DNA of 64,000 nt, taken from assembly GCF_003344865.1 (NCBI RefSeq), contig NZ_CP031165.1, positions 1,617,910-1,681,909 on the forward strand. The letters run 5' to 3'. Made by a program: the position numbers and the translations under genes. Each line of letters opens with the position of its first letter. Position 1 is the stretch's first letter. Positions 31,121-39,536 of the stretch are shown here, piece by piece. The stretch is from Euzebya pacifica. Lineage in GTDB: Bacteria > Actinomycetota > Nitriliruptoria > Euzebyales > Euzebyaceae. The notes under the pieces are model-generated. The model was not told the DNA's origin. It did not search any database and saw only the letters and a list, made by a program, of their open reading frames with translations.

Positions 31121-31165
31121 ACCACTACTAGTGGTAGCTTGAAACGCACGTTCAGTAGTGCGTTT
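31121..31165. promoter_or_regulatory. 15-bp palindrome and adjacent stem-loop upstream of orphan gene
   Basis: ACCACT-ACT-AGTGGT (31121-31135) is a perfect palindrome. Six bases later AAACGCAC (31142-31149) and GTGCGTTT (31158-31165) form an 8-bp stem with an eight-base loop. The stem could be the pyrC terminator. The palindrome lies about 100 bases before the orphan gene and may be its operator. Confidence 0.5.
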
Positions 31166-31225
31166 TGCGCAGGGTGCTCGTGGGGTATCGGGCACGGTCG
31201 AGTGTCGGGTGGGGGAAGAAGGCCC

Positions 31226-31708
31226 ATGAAGGTGGAGCAGTCGACAGCCTCGATGGGGCGATACGTCGAGCACGGTCGGTATCTCGACGACGAGGTCGAC
31301 CTGGTCGTGGCGCGTGTCCGCACCGCCTCCTATCCGACCCACACGCTGGTCGGCCGGCCGTGGCTTGCGGTGTCCCTGCCCGGAGCCGCGATCACGGCGA
31401 TGGGTCCGGAGGTGATCTTCGGTGCCCCGCGAGGGGCCATGACCGACGACACCATCCGGGCCGCTGCCACGGCCTGTGCTGACCTGTGGTTGGACGCACG
31501 GTGGTACCCCGCGGACGTTCGCGGCTACGACCTCGTCCTCGCCACCACCATCACCGTGTCGGAGCCCGCGGGGATCGATCCGGAGGTCGCCGACCTGCTC
31601 GACGTCCCGGCCGACGACGTCCGTCGGGCCCCGGCGGGCGGTGACGGTCCGCTGCGCTTCGTTCGCCTCGCCTGGCGGCCGGGTCGTCCGTCCCGGGTCA
31701 CTCGCTGA
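31226..31708 (+). CDS. Hypothetical protein, orphan
   Basis: A 160-residue soluble protein without recognisable motif. It alternates short beta-like stretches (DLVVARVRTA, YDLVLATTITV) with an Ala-rich helix (AAATACADLWLDARW). A GGGGGAAGAAGG site lies just upstream of ATG 31226. It is flanked by pyrC and the CWB2 lipoprotein gene but has its own palindrome and leader, so it is probably expressed separately. An ATG ten codons later is a possible alternative start. Confidence 0.6.
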   Translation: MKVEQSTASMGRYVEHGRYLDDEVDLVVARVRTASYPTHTLVGRPWLAVSLPGAAITAMGPEVIFGAPRGAMTDDTIRAAATACADLWLDARWYPADVRGYDLVLATTITVSEPAGIDPEVADLLDVPADDVRRAPAGGDGPLRFVRLAWRPGRPSRVTR

Positions 31709-31761
31709 CCCCACGACCGACCGCGCAGCGAGCGAGGGGCTGCGGGCAGTAGTGTGCAGTC

Positions 31762-33048
31762 ATGCGCCGGGCCGCCTCCTTGATGCTGCTGGTCGCCCTT
31801 GCCGCGTGTGGCGGGCCGCCAGCCGTCGACCTCGGACGTGCCTCCGATCGAGCGGCAGCCGGGAGCGTGGGCGGATGTGCGCTGTTCCCCGCGGACTCCC
31901 ACTGGTACGCGTCGGTGGCGGATCTCCCGGTCCACCCCTCTTCCGATGACTGGGTGGCCGCGATCGGTGTCGATGCCACGGTCCACCCCGACTTCGGGTC
32001 GGGGTCCTTCGAGGGCGGACCGATCGGCATCCCTGTCACCCTCGTCGACGACCGCGTCCCGGACGTGGCGGTCACCTTCGACTTCGCCGACGAGAGTGAC
32101 CCCGGCCCCTACCCGATCCCCGAGGACGCCCTGATCGAGGGCGGGCCCGACGCCGACGGGGACCGCCACGTCCTGCTCGTCGACACCGATGCGTGCACCC
32201 TCCACGAGCTCTACGACGCCCGACCCACCGACGGCACGGCGTGGACGGCGGGCTCGGGCGCGATCTTCGACCTCGCGTCCAACGCCCTGCGACCGGACGG
32301 CTGGACGTCCGCCGACGCGGCCGGCCTGCCGATCCTTCCCGGGTTGGTCCGCTTCGAGGAGGTGCAGGCAGGCGTGGTCGACCATGCCATCCGCATGACC
32401 GCCCCCCGGACGGACCGCAGCTGGATCTGGCCAGCCCGGCACCAGGCCGGCGCGGCCGACGACCCGACCCTGCCCCCGATGGGTGCGTGGTTCCGCCTCG
32501 ATCCGACCATCGATCCGACCGACTTCCCCGCGCAGGCGCGGCCCATCGTCGTCGCGTTGCAGACCCACGGGGCGATCCTGGCCGACAACGGGTCGGCGTG
32601 GTTCATCAGCGGCGTGCCCGACGACCGCTGGGACAACGACGCGCTTCGTGCCCTGCGGGACATCCCGGGTGACCGCTTCGTCGCCGTCGACACCGCCGGG
32701 CTGCTGGTGGACCCGGATTCCGGGGCCGCCCGCGGGCCGGGGTCCCCCTCCGGTCGGCAGAGCAGCAGGCTGTCGGGCGCCAGCCGGATCGAGACGGCTG
32801 TGGCCATCTCGCGCGCACAGTTCCCCGAGGGCGCCGACACCGTCTACCTTGCCCGAGCCGACAACACTGTCGACGCCGTCGCCGGCGGCGTGCTGACCGA
32901 CGGCCCCATCCTCCTCGTACCGCAGTGTGGCCAGCTGCCCGCCGTCGTGGCCGAGGAGATCGCCCGACTCGACCCTTCCCGTGTCGTTGCCCTCGGTGGC
33001 ACCGGCGCCGTCTGTGACACGATCCTGGAGGACGCACGAACCGCATGA
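31762..33048 (+). CDS. Lipoprotein with cell wall binding repeat 2 (CWB2) module
   Basis: A 428-residue secreted lipoprotein. The signal MRRAASLMLLVALAACGG ends in a lipobox L-A-A-C (Cys at about residue 16). Residues 40-330 form an unrecognised domain rich in Asp, Gly and Trp. The C-terminal 90 residues carry a CWB2 unit: RLSGASRIETAVAISRAQFP, ADTVYLARADN, DGPILLVP and RVVALGGTGAV. CWB2 repeats anchor proteins to anionic cell wall polymers; a single terminal set is short (usually three). The ATG of the GH1 gene overlaps its stop (ATGA). Confidence 0.8.
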   Translation: MRRAASLMLLVALAACGGPPAVDLGRASDRAAAGSVGGCALFPADSHWYASVADLPVHPSSDDWVAAIGVDATVHPDFGSGSFEGGPIGIPVTLVDDRVPDVAVTFDFADESDPGPYPIPEDALIEGGPDADGDRHVLLVDTDACTLHELYDARPTDGTAWTAGSGAIFDLASNALRPDGWTSADAAGLPILPGLVRFEEVQAGVVDHAIRMTAPRTDRSWIWPARHQAGAADDPTLPPMGAWFRLDPTIDPTDFPAQARPIVVALQTHGAILADNGSAWFISGVPDDRWDNDALRALRDIPGDRFVAVDTAGLLVDPDSGAARGPGSPSGRQSSRLSGASRIETAVAISRAQFPEGADTVYLARADNTVDAVAGGVLTDGPILLVPQCGQLPAVVAEEIARLDPSRVVALGGTGAVCDTILEDARTA

Positions 33049-34439
33049 CCGATCACCCCACCATCGTCCCGCCCATCGAGCTCGCCCAGCGGCTGCCCGC
33101 CAGCCTTCGGCTCGGCACGGCCACGTCGAGCTACCAGATCGAGGGTGCGGTCCGCGAGGACGGTCGCGGACCGTCCATCTGGGACACCTTCTGCGACCGG
33201 CCGGGGACGATCGACGATGGGTCGAGCGGTGCGGTGGCCTGCGACCACTACCACCGCTGGGCCGACGACGTCGCGTTGATGCACGAGCTCGGCATGGAGT
33301 CCTATCGCTTCTCCATCGCGTGGCCACGGATCCAGCCCGAGGGCCGGGGTCGGACCGAGGAACGAGGACTGGCCTTCTACGACCGCCTGGTCGACGGCCT
33401 GCTGGCCGCGGGCATCGAGCCAGTGCCGACGCTGTACCACTGGGACCTGCCACAGGCCCTGCAGGACGAGGGGGGCTGGCCCGAACGGGACACCGCGGGC
33501 CGGTTCGCCGACTACGCCAACATCGTCGCCGAGCGGCTGGGGGACCGGGTCACCCGGTGGGCGACGCTCAACGAACCGTGGTGCACCTCCCACCTCGGCT
33601 ACCACGCCGGGGCCCACGCCCCCGGACACACCGATGCCGCCGAGGCGATGGCGGCCGCCTACACCCTGCTGCGCGCCCACCACCTGGCGGACGCGGCCAT
33701 CCGTGCCGCTGCCTCCGGGGCCGAGGTCGGCGCTGCGCTGAACGTCACCACGATCCATCCCCGAGGCGACAGCGAGGGTGATGCCGACGCCGCCCGTGCC
33801 CTCGACGCGGTCCGCAACCGCTGGTGGCTCGACGGGATCGTCAACGGGACGGTTCCCAACGACGCCGTGGCCGCGTGGGAAGCCGCCGGGGGGACCCCTG
33901 ACCTGCGCGACGGCGACCTGTCCGGGCAACGCCCCGACTGGCTGGGCATCAACTACTACTACTCCGAGACGGTGTCGTCGTCATCGGAGGGCACGCAGCC
34001 CCTGCCCGATGCCTGCTGCGCCCCGGCCCGCAGCGTCGTGCCCGAGCCGCCCCTCACCGCGATGGGCTGGCCGATGGACCCGGCGGCCTTCGCCGACCTG
34101 CTCCGCAGGGTCCACCGTGAGTGGGGACCGCTGCCGCTGGTCATCACCGAGAACGGCGCGGCCTTCGATGATCCGCCGGTGACCGCTGGACGGGTCGAGG
34201 ACGCCGACCGCATCGGCTACCTCAGCGACCACCTCTCGGCGCTGGCCGACGCCATCGACGACGGGGTGCCGGTCGAGGGCTACCTCGCCTGGTCGTTCAT
34301 GGACAACTTCGAGTGGGCCCGTGGCTACGAGAAGCGGTTCGGCATCGTGCACGTCGACTACGACACACAGGTCCGGACGCCCAAGGACAGCGCCCGCTGG
34401 TACGCCGAGCTGGTCGCCGCGGTGCGCGCCCGTCGTTGA
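33045..34439 (+). CDS. Beta-glucosidase, glycoside hydrolase family 1
   Basis: A 464-residue GH1 enzyme that hydrolyses beta-glucosides or beta-galactosides with retention. Acid/base Glu is in ATLNEPWCTS (about 170), nucleophile Glu in LVITENGAAFDD (about 370). The N-terminal GTATSSYQIEGA, the YHWDLPQAL strand and WSFMDNFEWARGY near the C-terminus are family-typical. No signal peptide, so it is cytoplasmic and probably acts on imported disaccharides. It overlaps the CWB2 lipoprotein gene by four bases; no sugar transporter is adjacent. Confidence 0.93.
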   Translation: MTDHPTIVPPIELAQRLPASLRLGTATSSYQIEGAVREDGRGPSIWDTFCDRPGTIDDGSSGAVACDHYHRWADDVALMHELGMESYRFSIAWPRIQPEGRGRTEERGLAFYDRLVDGLLAAGIEPVPTLYHWDLPQALQDEGGWPERDTAGRFADYANIVAERLGDRVTRWATLNEPWCTSHLGYHAGAHAPGHTDAAEAMAAAYTLLRAHHLADAAIRAAASGAEVGAALNVTTIHPRGDSEGDADAARALDAVRNRWWLDGIVNGTVPNDAVAAWEAAGGTPDLRDGDLSGQRPDWLGINYYYSETVSSSSEGTQPLPDACCAPARSVVPEPPLTAMGWPMDPAAFADLLRRVHREWGPLPLVITENGAAFDDPPVTAGRVEDADRIGYLSDHLSALADAIDDGVPVEGYLAWSFMDNFEWARGYEKRFGIVHVDYDTQVRTPKDSARWYAELVAAVRARR

Positions 34440-34478
34440 TCGGCGGGGGGCCGGCTTGGTGCGGCGCCGCCCGCGACG

Positions 34479-34940
34479 CTATCGAGCGGGCTGGCGGCTG
34501 GCGCGCCGCTCGGCCTCGGCCTCGAGGCCGCTCAGCAGGCGGCCGATGACCAGGCCCATGGCGACCCCGTTGACCCGGTCCGCGCCGGGGATCGGCAGCG
34601 GCGGCTTTCCCTGGGAGGTCCACGTCACGACGGTGTGGTCGCCGTCGGCGACGAGCTCGGCCCGACCCCGGTAGTCCTTGATCGGCAACCCCGACAGCAG
34701 CACGTACTCGTAGATGCCGGCGTCGGCGTCGAAGGTCACGACCTCCTCGCGGACCTTCGCGACGCCCCCGGCCCAGATCTGGCGGACGGCGCCGACCCCG
34801 TCGGGGTGTCCCTCGCCGTCGCGTTCACGAACCGAGCTGCTGAGGTCGGTCCAGTCCGCCCAGTCGGCCGAGGCGGTCAGGGTGTCCCAGACGACGTCAC
34901 GGGGAGCGGCGATGCGGGCGGTGCGGGTGATCGTGGCCAT
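34479..34940 (-). CDS. SRPBCC (START-like) family protein
   Basis: A 153-residue START/Bet v1-like fold protein. It opens ATITRTARIAAPRDVVWDTLTASADWADWTDL (in part), the usual SRPBCC beginning, and ends with a long C-terminal helix (ADRVNGVAMGLVIGRLLSGLEAEAE). It probably binds a hydrophobic ligand; none is indicated. ATG 34940 is preferred over an in-frame TTG at 34952. It follows, on the same strand, the acyl-CoA desaturase gene by 63 bases and could be part of that operon. Confidence 0.75.
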   Translation of the reverse strand: MATITRTARIAAPRDVVWDTLTASADWADWTDLSSSVRERDGEGHPDGVGAVRQIWAGGVAKVREEVVTFDADAGIYEYVLLSGLPIKDYRGRAELVADGDHTVVTWTSQGKPPLPIPGADRVNGVAMGLVIGRLLSGLEAEAERRASRQPAR

Positions 34941-35003
34941 GGGTGCAGTCAACCATCCGGGCCGCCGCCGGATGAAACCGGCGACGGCCCTCGGTGTGTC
35001 GGC

Positions 35004-36275
35004 CTAGCGGGCGCCGACGGGTTCGCGGGTGGTCGCGGCGGGCGTTGCCTCCGGCCGCGTGACCGCCGGACGGCCGGTCGCGCTGACGCGGGGGTCGGGA
35101 CGGCCCTTGCGGACGGTGCCGTTGGGCAGCGCCAGCCGGCAGATCTTGGCGACGACGCTGCCGAACTGCGTGCGCAGCGGACCGCTGTTGTAGGGCAGGC
35201 CGTAGCGTTCGCAGATCTCCTGGACCTCTCCGGCGATCCGCTGGTAGCGGCGGGCCGGCATGTCGGGGAACAGGTGGTGCTCGATCTGGTGGGACAGGTT
35301 GCCGGACATGATGTGGAACAGCTTGCCGCCGGTCAGGTTGGCCGACCCGAGCATCTGGCGGAGGTACCAGCCACCGCGTGTCTCGTCGGCGACCTCCTCC
35401 TCGGTGAACAGCGCCACGCCCTCGGGGAAGTGGCCACAGAAGATGATGGTGAACGCCCAGACGTTGCGGATCAGGTTGGCCGCAGCGTTGCCGGCGAAGA
35501 CCAGCGGGGCGATGGGCAGCCCGAGGAGCGGGAACAGGACGTAGTCCTTGAACGCCTGGCGCCGGGCCTTGTGGCGGATGGCCACGATGACGTCCTGGGC
35601 CTCGTCGATGGACTTGTCGCCGCTGAGGATCTTCTCGACCTCGATGTCGTGCAGGGCGACGCCCCACTGGAACAGCACCGCGAGGAGGAAGCCCTTCAGC
35701 GGGTTGAGCAGCGCCGACGGTGTCCACTTCTCGTGCTCGGTCATCCGCAGGATGCCGTACCCGATGTCGCGGTCCTTGCCGATGATGTTGGTGTAGGTGT
35801 GGTGCAGGAAGTTGTGGCCGTGCTTCCAGTTCTCGGCGGGCGCGGCGGTGTCCCACTCGAACTTGCTGGAGTGCAGGTTGGGGTCGTTCATCCAGTCGTA
35901 CTGGCCGTGCATGACGTTGTGCCCGATCTCCATGTTGTCGAGGATCTTCGACAGGGAGAGGGCGACGACGCCGGCGAACCAGGCGGGCGGCAGGAACCCG
36001 AGGAACAGCAGGCCGCGCCCACCGATCTCCAGGCTGCGCTGCACCGCGACGATGCGACGGATGTAGGTCGAGTCGATCTCGCCGAGGTCGGCGAACTCGC
36101 GTTCGCGGATGACGTCGAGGTCGCGGCCGAGCGCCTCGACCTGCTCGTCGGTCAGCAGCGGTCGGCCGTCGGCGTCGACGCCCCAGTGGCGGGCGTCGGT
36201 GTCGGATGCGGTCGTGGATGTCGTCTCGACCGGGCCGGCGGTGCGGAGGGGGAGGAGGGTGGACAGGTTGAACAT
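35004..36275 (-). CDS. Fatty acid desaturase, DesA3-like (acyl-CoA delta-9 type)
   Basis: A 423-residue membrane-bound di-iron desaturase. All three His boxes are present: GHNVMHGQYD (H-x3-H, about residue 117), HGHNFLHHTY (H-x2-H-H, about 150) and QIEHHLFP (about 320). Several hydrophobic segments separate them. It introduces a cis double bond into stearoyl/palmitoyl-CoA using electrons from the reductase encoded just upstream. The length and partner match M. tuberculosis DesA3/Rv3230c. ATG 36275 has CGGAG seven bases upstream. The C-terminal 50 residues are Pro/Thr-rich. Confidence 0.92.
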   Translation of the reverse strand: MFNLSTLLPLRTAGPVETTSTTASDTDARHWGVDADGRPLLTDEQVEALGRDLDVIREREFADLGEIDSTYIRRIVAVQRSLEIGGRGLLFLGFLPPAWFAGVVALSLSKILDNMEIGHNVMHGQYDWMNDPNLHSSKFEWDTAAPAENWKHGHNFLHHTYTNIIGKDRDIGYGILRMTEHEKWTPSALLNPLKGFLLAVLFQWGVALHDIEVEKILSGDKSIDEAQDVIVAIRHKARRQAFKDYVLFPLLGLPIAPLVFAGNAAANLIRNVWAFTIIFCGHFPEGVALFTEEEVADETRGGWYLRQMLGSANLTGGKLFHIMSGNLSHQIEHHLFPDMPARRYQRIAGEVQEICERYGLPYNSGPLRTQFGSVVAKICRLALPNGTVRKGRPDPRVSATGRPAVTRPEATPAATTREPVGAR

Positions 36276-36331
36276 GGGTGTGCTCCGTTTCTGTCGTCGG
36301 GGTGAAGGGGGGTGGGGATCAGGCGCAGGGG

Positions 36332-37453
36332 TCAGAGGTCGAGGGAGACGTTGCCGACCGGCAGGCTGATGCACAGCTGGACCTCGCAGCCCTCGCGCTC
36401 GTCGATCTCGCCGGTGCGGATGTCGCGGACGGCCCCGGCGTGCTTGGTGGTGGTGCAGGAGTGGCAGATGCCCATGCGACAGCCCGACTCGGGTGTCAGG
36501 CCCGAGGCCTCGGCCTGCTCGAGCAGCGTCGCGCCGTCGTTGTGGGCCGACCGGCCGGTCCGGGCGAACGTGAGCATGCCCTCGGGCATGTCGTCGCCGA
36601 CCGGCGCGACCGGTGGGGCGAAGGACTCGGTGCGCAGCCGGTCGGGGGCATCGGCCCATGCGGCGCGGACGGCGTCGACCAGGCCGGGCGGTCCGCAGGC
36701 GAACGCGTCGGTGGTGGTGGGGTCGATCCCGATGGCGGTCAGGTGGGCGGGGTCGAAGCGTCCGGTCGGGGCGCCGTCGGCGCCAGTGTCCTGGCCGTCC
36801 TCGCGAGTGAGGACGACGTGGGCGTCGGGGAGATCGGTGAGCTCGTCGAGGAACAGGGCGTCCGTCGTCGTCCGGGCGTAGTACAGGACGGTCACGCGGT
36901 CGCCCAGGCCCTCGGCCCGCATGGTGCGCCACATGGATCGCAGCGGGGTGATGCCGCTGCCACCACCGATCAGCAGCAGCCGTTCGGGGCGGGGGAGGGG
37001 CAGCACGAAGTCGCTGCCCTGGGGGGCGGAGATGCCGACCGCGTCGCCGACGCGAACGCCCGCCCGACCGCCACCGGCGAGGTGGCTGGAGACCAGCCCG
37101 TCGGGGATGTGGGCGACGGTGATCTCCAGCCGACCGTCGTCGCGGCGGGGCGTGTCGCACAACGAGTAGCAGCGGGTCTGTCGCGCGCCGTCGACCTGGC
37201 AGGTGACCAGGAGGTGCTGGCCGGGGGCGAAGGCGATCGGGGTCTCGGGACGCAGCAGGAGGGTGTGGGCCCGAGGGGTCTGCGGGACGATCGCCTCGAC
37301 CGTTGCGTGGATGCGTCCGGCGCTGGCCGCCGGACGATAGGCGTCGCGGTAGCCGTCGACGCCGTGGGGATAGGTCAGGCCGTTCAGCACGAGGCGCTGG
37401 AGTCGGCGTGCGCTCGGCAGGGCCCTCGAGGCCCGCGGCAGCAGTGTGGTCAT
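36332..37453 (-). CDS. Flavin/2Fe-2S ferredoxin reductase, electron donor to desaturase
   Basis: A 373-residue NAD(P)H:flavin reductase fused to a C-terminal plant-type ferredoxin. FAD region: TRCYSLCDTP (R-x-Y-S). NAD(P) region: LLIGGGSGITPLRSMWRTM and AFACGPPGLVDAV. The 2Fe-2S ligands lie in SGCRMGICHSCTTTK and a later CEVQLC. It should pass electrons from NADPH to the desaturase 56 bases downstream, as Rv3230c does for DesA3. ATG 37453 has GGGAGG seven bases upstream. Three palindromes lie within 90 bases upstream. Confidence 0.92.
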   Translation of the reverse strand: MTTLLPRASRALPSARRLQRLVLNGLTYPHGVDGYRDAYRPAASAGRIHATVEAIVPQTPRAHTLLLRPETPIAFAPGQHLLVTCQVDGARQTRCYSLCDTPRRDDGRLEITVAHIPDGLVSSHLAGGGRAGVRVGDAVGISAPQGSDFVLPLPRPERLLLIGGGSGITPLRSMWRTMRAEGLGDRVTVLYYARTTTDALFLDELTDLPDAHVVLTREDGQDTGADGAPTGRFDPAHLTAIGIDPTTTDAFACGPPGLVDAVRAAWADAPDRLRTESFAPPVAPVGDDMPEGMLTFARTGRSAHNDGATLLEQAEASGLTPESGCRMGICHSCTTTKHAGAVRDIRTGEIDEREGCEVQLCISLPVGNVSLDL

Positions 37454-37473
37454 GGGATGCCCTCCCGAAGAGA

Positions 37474-37542
37474 AGTGGATGTCTGTCATCCACTGTGACA
37501 CCAAGTGGTGTAACAGTCAACGGAGAGACACTGATCATCAGT
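37474..37542. promoter_or_regulatory. Three palindromes upstream of the reductase-desaturase operon
   Basis: (1) AGTGGATG-tctgt-CATCCACT, 37474-37494, 8-bp perfect arms. (2) GTGACACC-aagt-GGTGTAAC, 37495-37514, 7 of 8 pairs. (3) ACTGAT-c-ATCAGT, 37530-37542, perfect. They occupy the region where the desaturase operon promoter should lie and also precede the divergent kinase gene. Palindrome 2 has the look of a TetR-family operator. No TetR gene is adjacent; the MerR gene at 39537-40286 is the nearest regulator. Confidence 0.6.
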
Positions 37543-37637
37543 ACATCGGCCTGCAAGGTGTCCCGGCGTGTCGGAGTAGCATCACGACGCCCGGGCAGTC
37601 CTGCCGTCGGGTGCCCGCACGTCGGAATCGAGGGACC

Positions 37638-39530
37638 GTGTCGGAGGACTGGGAGCGCTTCGCCATCCCCGGCTTCACCGACGCTGCGGAGATCGGCCGC
37701 GGCGGCTTCGGGGTGGTCTACCGGGCGCACCAGACGTCGCTGGACCGGGTGGTGGCCGTGAAGGTCATCGGCACCCAGCAGCGCCGCAGCCGCGTGGAGT
37801 CCGAGCTCCGTGCCCTCGGCACGTTGTCGGGGCACCCCAACATCGTCACCGTCTTCAGCCACGGCGAGTCGGTCGGCGGGGCGCTGTACATAGTCATGGA
37901 GTACCTGGTCGGCGGCTCCCTCCAGGACGCCCTGGACATCCGCGGTGCGCTGCCGACCGCCGACGTCCTCGCCATGGGTGTCAAGCTGGCCGGGGCGCTG
38001 GAGACCGCCCATCGACACGGCATCCTCCACCGCGACATCAAGCCGGCGAACATCCTCGTGAACCGGTTCGGGGAACCGCAGCTCGGTGACTTCGGCATCG
38101 CCCGCCTGCTGGGGGGCGCGAACACGAGCACCACGGGCAGCGTCACGGGCACCCTCGCCCACACCCCGGCCGAGCTGCTGGAGGGTGAGGACGCCAGCGT
38201 GCGCTCCGATGTGTTCTCCCTCGGTTCGACCCTCTACACGATGCTCACCGGCCGACCACCGTTCGTGGACGACCCCGACATCTCCGTGGCCAACCTGCTG
38301 TTCCGCATCGTCAAGGGCGAGTACCCCGATGCCAGGGCAGCCGGGGTCCCCGACGCCGTCGCCGGGGTCATCGACGCGATGCTGGCACGTGACCCCGGGG
38401 ACCGGCCCGCCTCGGCCGAAGCGGCCGGCCAGATGCTGCGGGAGGCCCAGGCTGCGCAGGGGTGGGCGATGGCGACCATGTCGGTGGCAGGTCGCGGCGT
38501 CCACCCCGAGTCCACCGCCACGGCCGATCCCGCAGGGACCGCCGATGTCCCCGTGGACGGCGCGCTGCCCACGGTGCCAGTCAGCCCGGTACTGCCGCCC
38601 GCTGTCGAACCGTCGGGACCCCCTGCCGGCCAGCCACCTCCCCTCGCGGGGCGCCCCGAGGCGTCGGCCAGCGGCAACGGCGGGGGCAGCGCAAACGGCG
38701 CGGGCAGCGCAAACGGCGCGGGCAGCGGCAAGGGCGCGGGCAACCGGCGGGTGCTCATCGGCGCGGTGGCGGTGGTGGTGCTCGGACTGGCCGGACTCGT
38801 CGTGGCGTTCCTGACCGACGGCGACGGCACCGCTGAGGAACCCAGCCAGCGCGTCGCGGTAACGTCCGCGCCCGCCGAGACCCCCACCGACGGCGTCGAC
38901 GTCGTCGTGGCGCCCAAGCCCTCCGACGGTCCCACGATCGGGCCGCTGGCCACCGAGACCGAGCTGCCGTTGCCGACGGTGACGATCGAGCTGGACCATC
39001 CGCGGCCCGCCGACCTGGTCCTGTCCCTCGGCGTGCAGGGGGAGGGGGATGTCCCTGCCTGCGAGGTCCCGGTGGCGATGGCGGAGACGGTGGACCAGGG
39101 GATCGTCGTGCTGGCGATGACGCTGCAGGACTGCGTCGACCTCCTGCCGCCCACGGCCACTCGCCGCTGGTTCCTGCACGTCGCCGACACCGTCGCGGGG
39201 GAGGAGGGCTCCGTCGAGGCGTTCGGCATCGACACGGACGCCGTCAGCCTGCGCACGACCGAGCTGCCCATCGTGGTCCCCGACGGTGACCCCGACGGGC
39301 TGACCCTCCTGCTGCCCGACGGGATCGGCCCGACCCCGACCGCAGCCGACCCCACCGACGCACCTGCTCCGGCGGGGCCGGCGCCCGCCGCGCCCAACCC
39401 GCCACCTGCCGCCCCGAACCCGCCCGCGCCGAACCCCGCGCAGCCGGTGCCGCCCCCCGTCGTCACCGCACCCCAGCCCCAGCCTCAGCCGGACCCGCCG
39501 GCGCCCGCACCGACCGTCGCGGCGGACTGA
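37638..39530 (+). CDS. Transmembrane serine/threonine protein kinase (PknB type)
   Basis: A 630-residue kinase. Catalytic domain residues 12-265: GRGGFGVVYRAH (P-loop), VAVKVIG (Lys), LHRDIKPANILV (catalytic loop), GDFGIARLL (DFG) and TPAELLEGEDA (APE-like). A Gly/Ser/Asn/Ala linker with an 18-bp DNA repeat precedes one transmembrane helix (VLIGAVAVVVLGLAGLVVAFL, about 372-392 without the last residue). The external part has an uncharacterised beta-rich domain and a Pro/Ala tail. No PASTA repeats. GTG 37638 follows GAGGG; longer frames are possible. Divergent from the reductase gene. Confidence 0.88.
   Translation: MSEDWERFAIPGFTDAAEIGRGGFGVVYRAHQTSLDRVVAVKVIGTQQRRSRVESELRALGTLSGHPNIVTVFSHGESVGGALYIVMEYLVGGSLQDALDIRGALPTADVLAMGVKLAGALETAHRHGILHRDIKPANILVNRFGEPQLGDFGIARLLGGANTSTTGSVTGTLAHTPAELLEGEDASVRSDVFSLGSTLYTMLTGRPPFVDDPDISVANLLFRIVKGEYPDARAAGVPDAVAGVIDAMLARDPGDRPASAEAAGQMLREAQAAQGWAMATMSVAGRGVHPESTATADPAGTADVPVDGALPTVPVSPVLPPAVEPSGPPAGQPPPLAGRPEASASGNGGGSANGAGSANGAGSGKGAGNRRVLIGAVAVVVLGLAGLVVAFLTDGDGTAEEPSQRVAVTSAPAETPTDGVDVVVAPKPSDGPTIGPLATETELPLPTVTIELDHPRPADLVLSLGVQGEGDVPACEVPVAMAETVDQGIVVLAMTLQDCVDLLPPTATRRWFLHVADTVAGEEGSVEAFGIDTDAVSLRTTELPIVVPDGDPDGLTLLLPDGIGPTPTAADPTDAPAPAGPAPAAPNPPPAAPNPPAPNPAQPVPPPVVTAPQPQPQPDPPAPAPTVAAD
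38685..38738 (+). repeat. 18-bp tandem repeat in the kinase juxtamembrane linker
   Basis: GGCAGCGCAAACGGCGCG occurs twice exactly (38685, 38703) and once with three changes (38721). It encodes GSANGA-type units just before the membrane helix; length changes would keep frame and alter linker length only. Confidence 0.85.
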
Positions 39531-39536
39531 CACCGC

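Noticed and set aside
36276-39533. A very long leftward open frame extending the desaturase frame through the kinase region
   Set aside because: It is antisense to a clear Ser/Thr kinase and to the reductase gene; its composition is Arg/Gly/His repeats typical of GC-rich antisense frames, and the desaturase has its own ATG and ribosome site.
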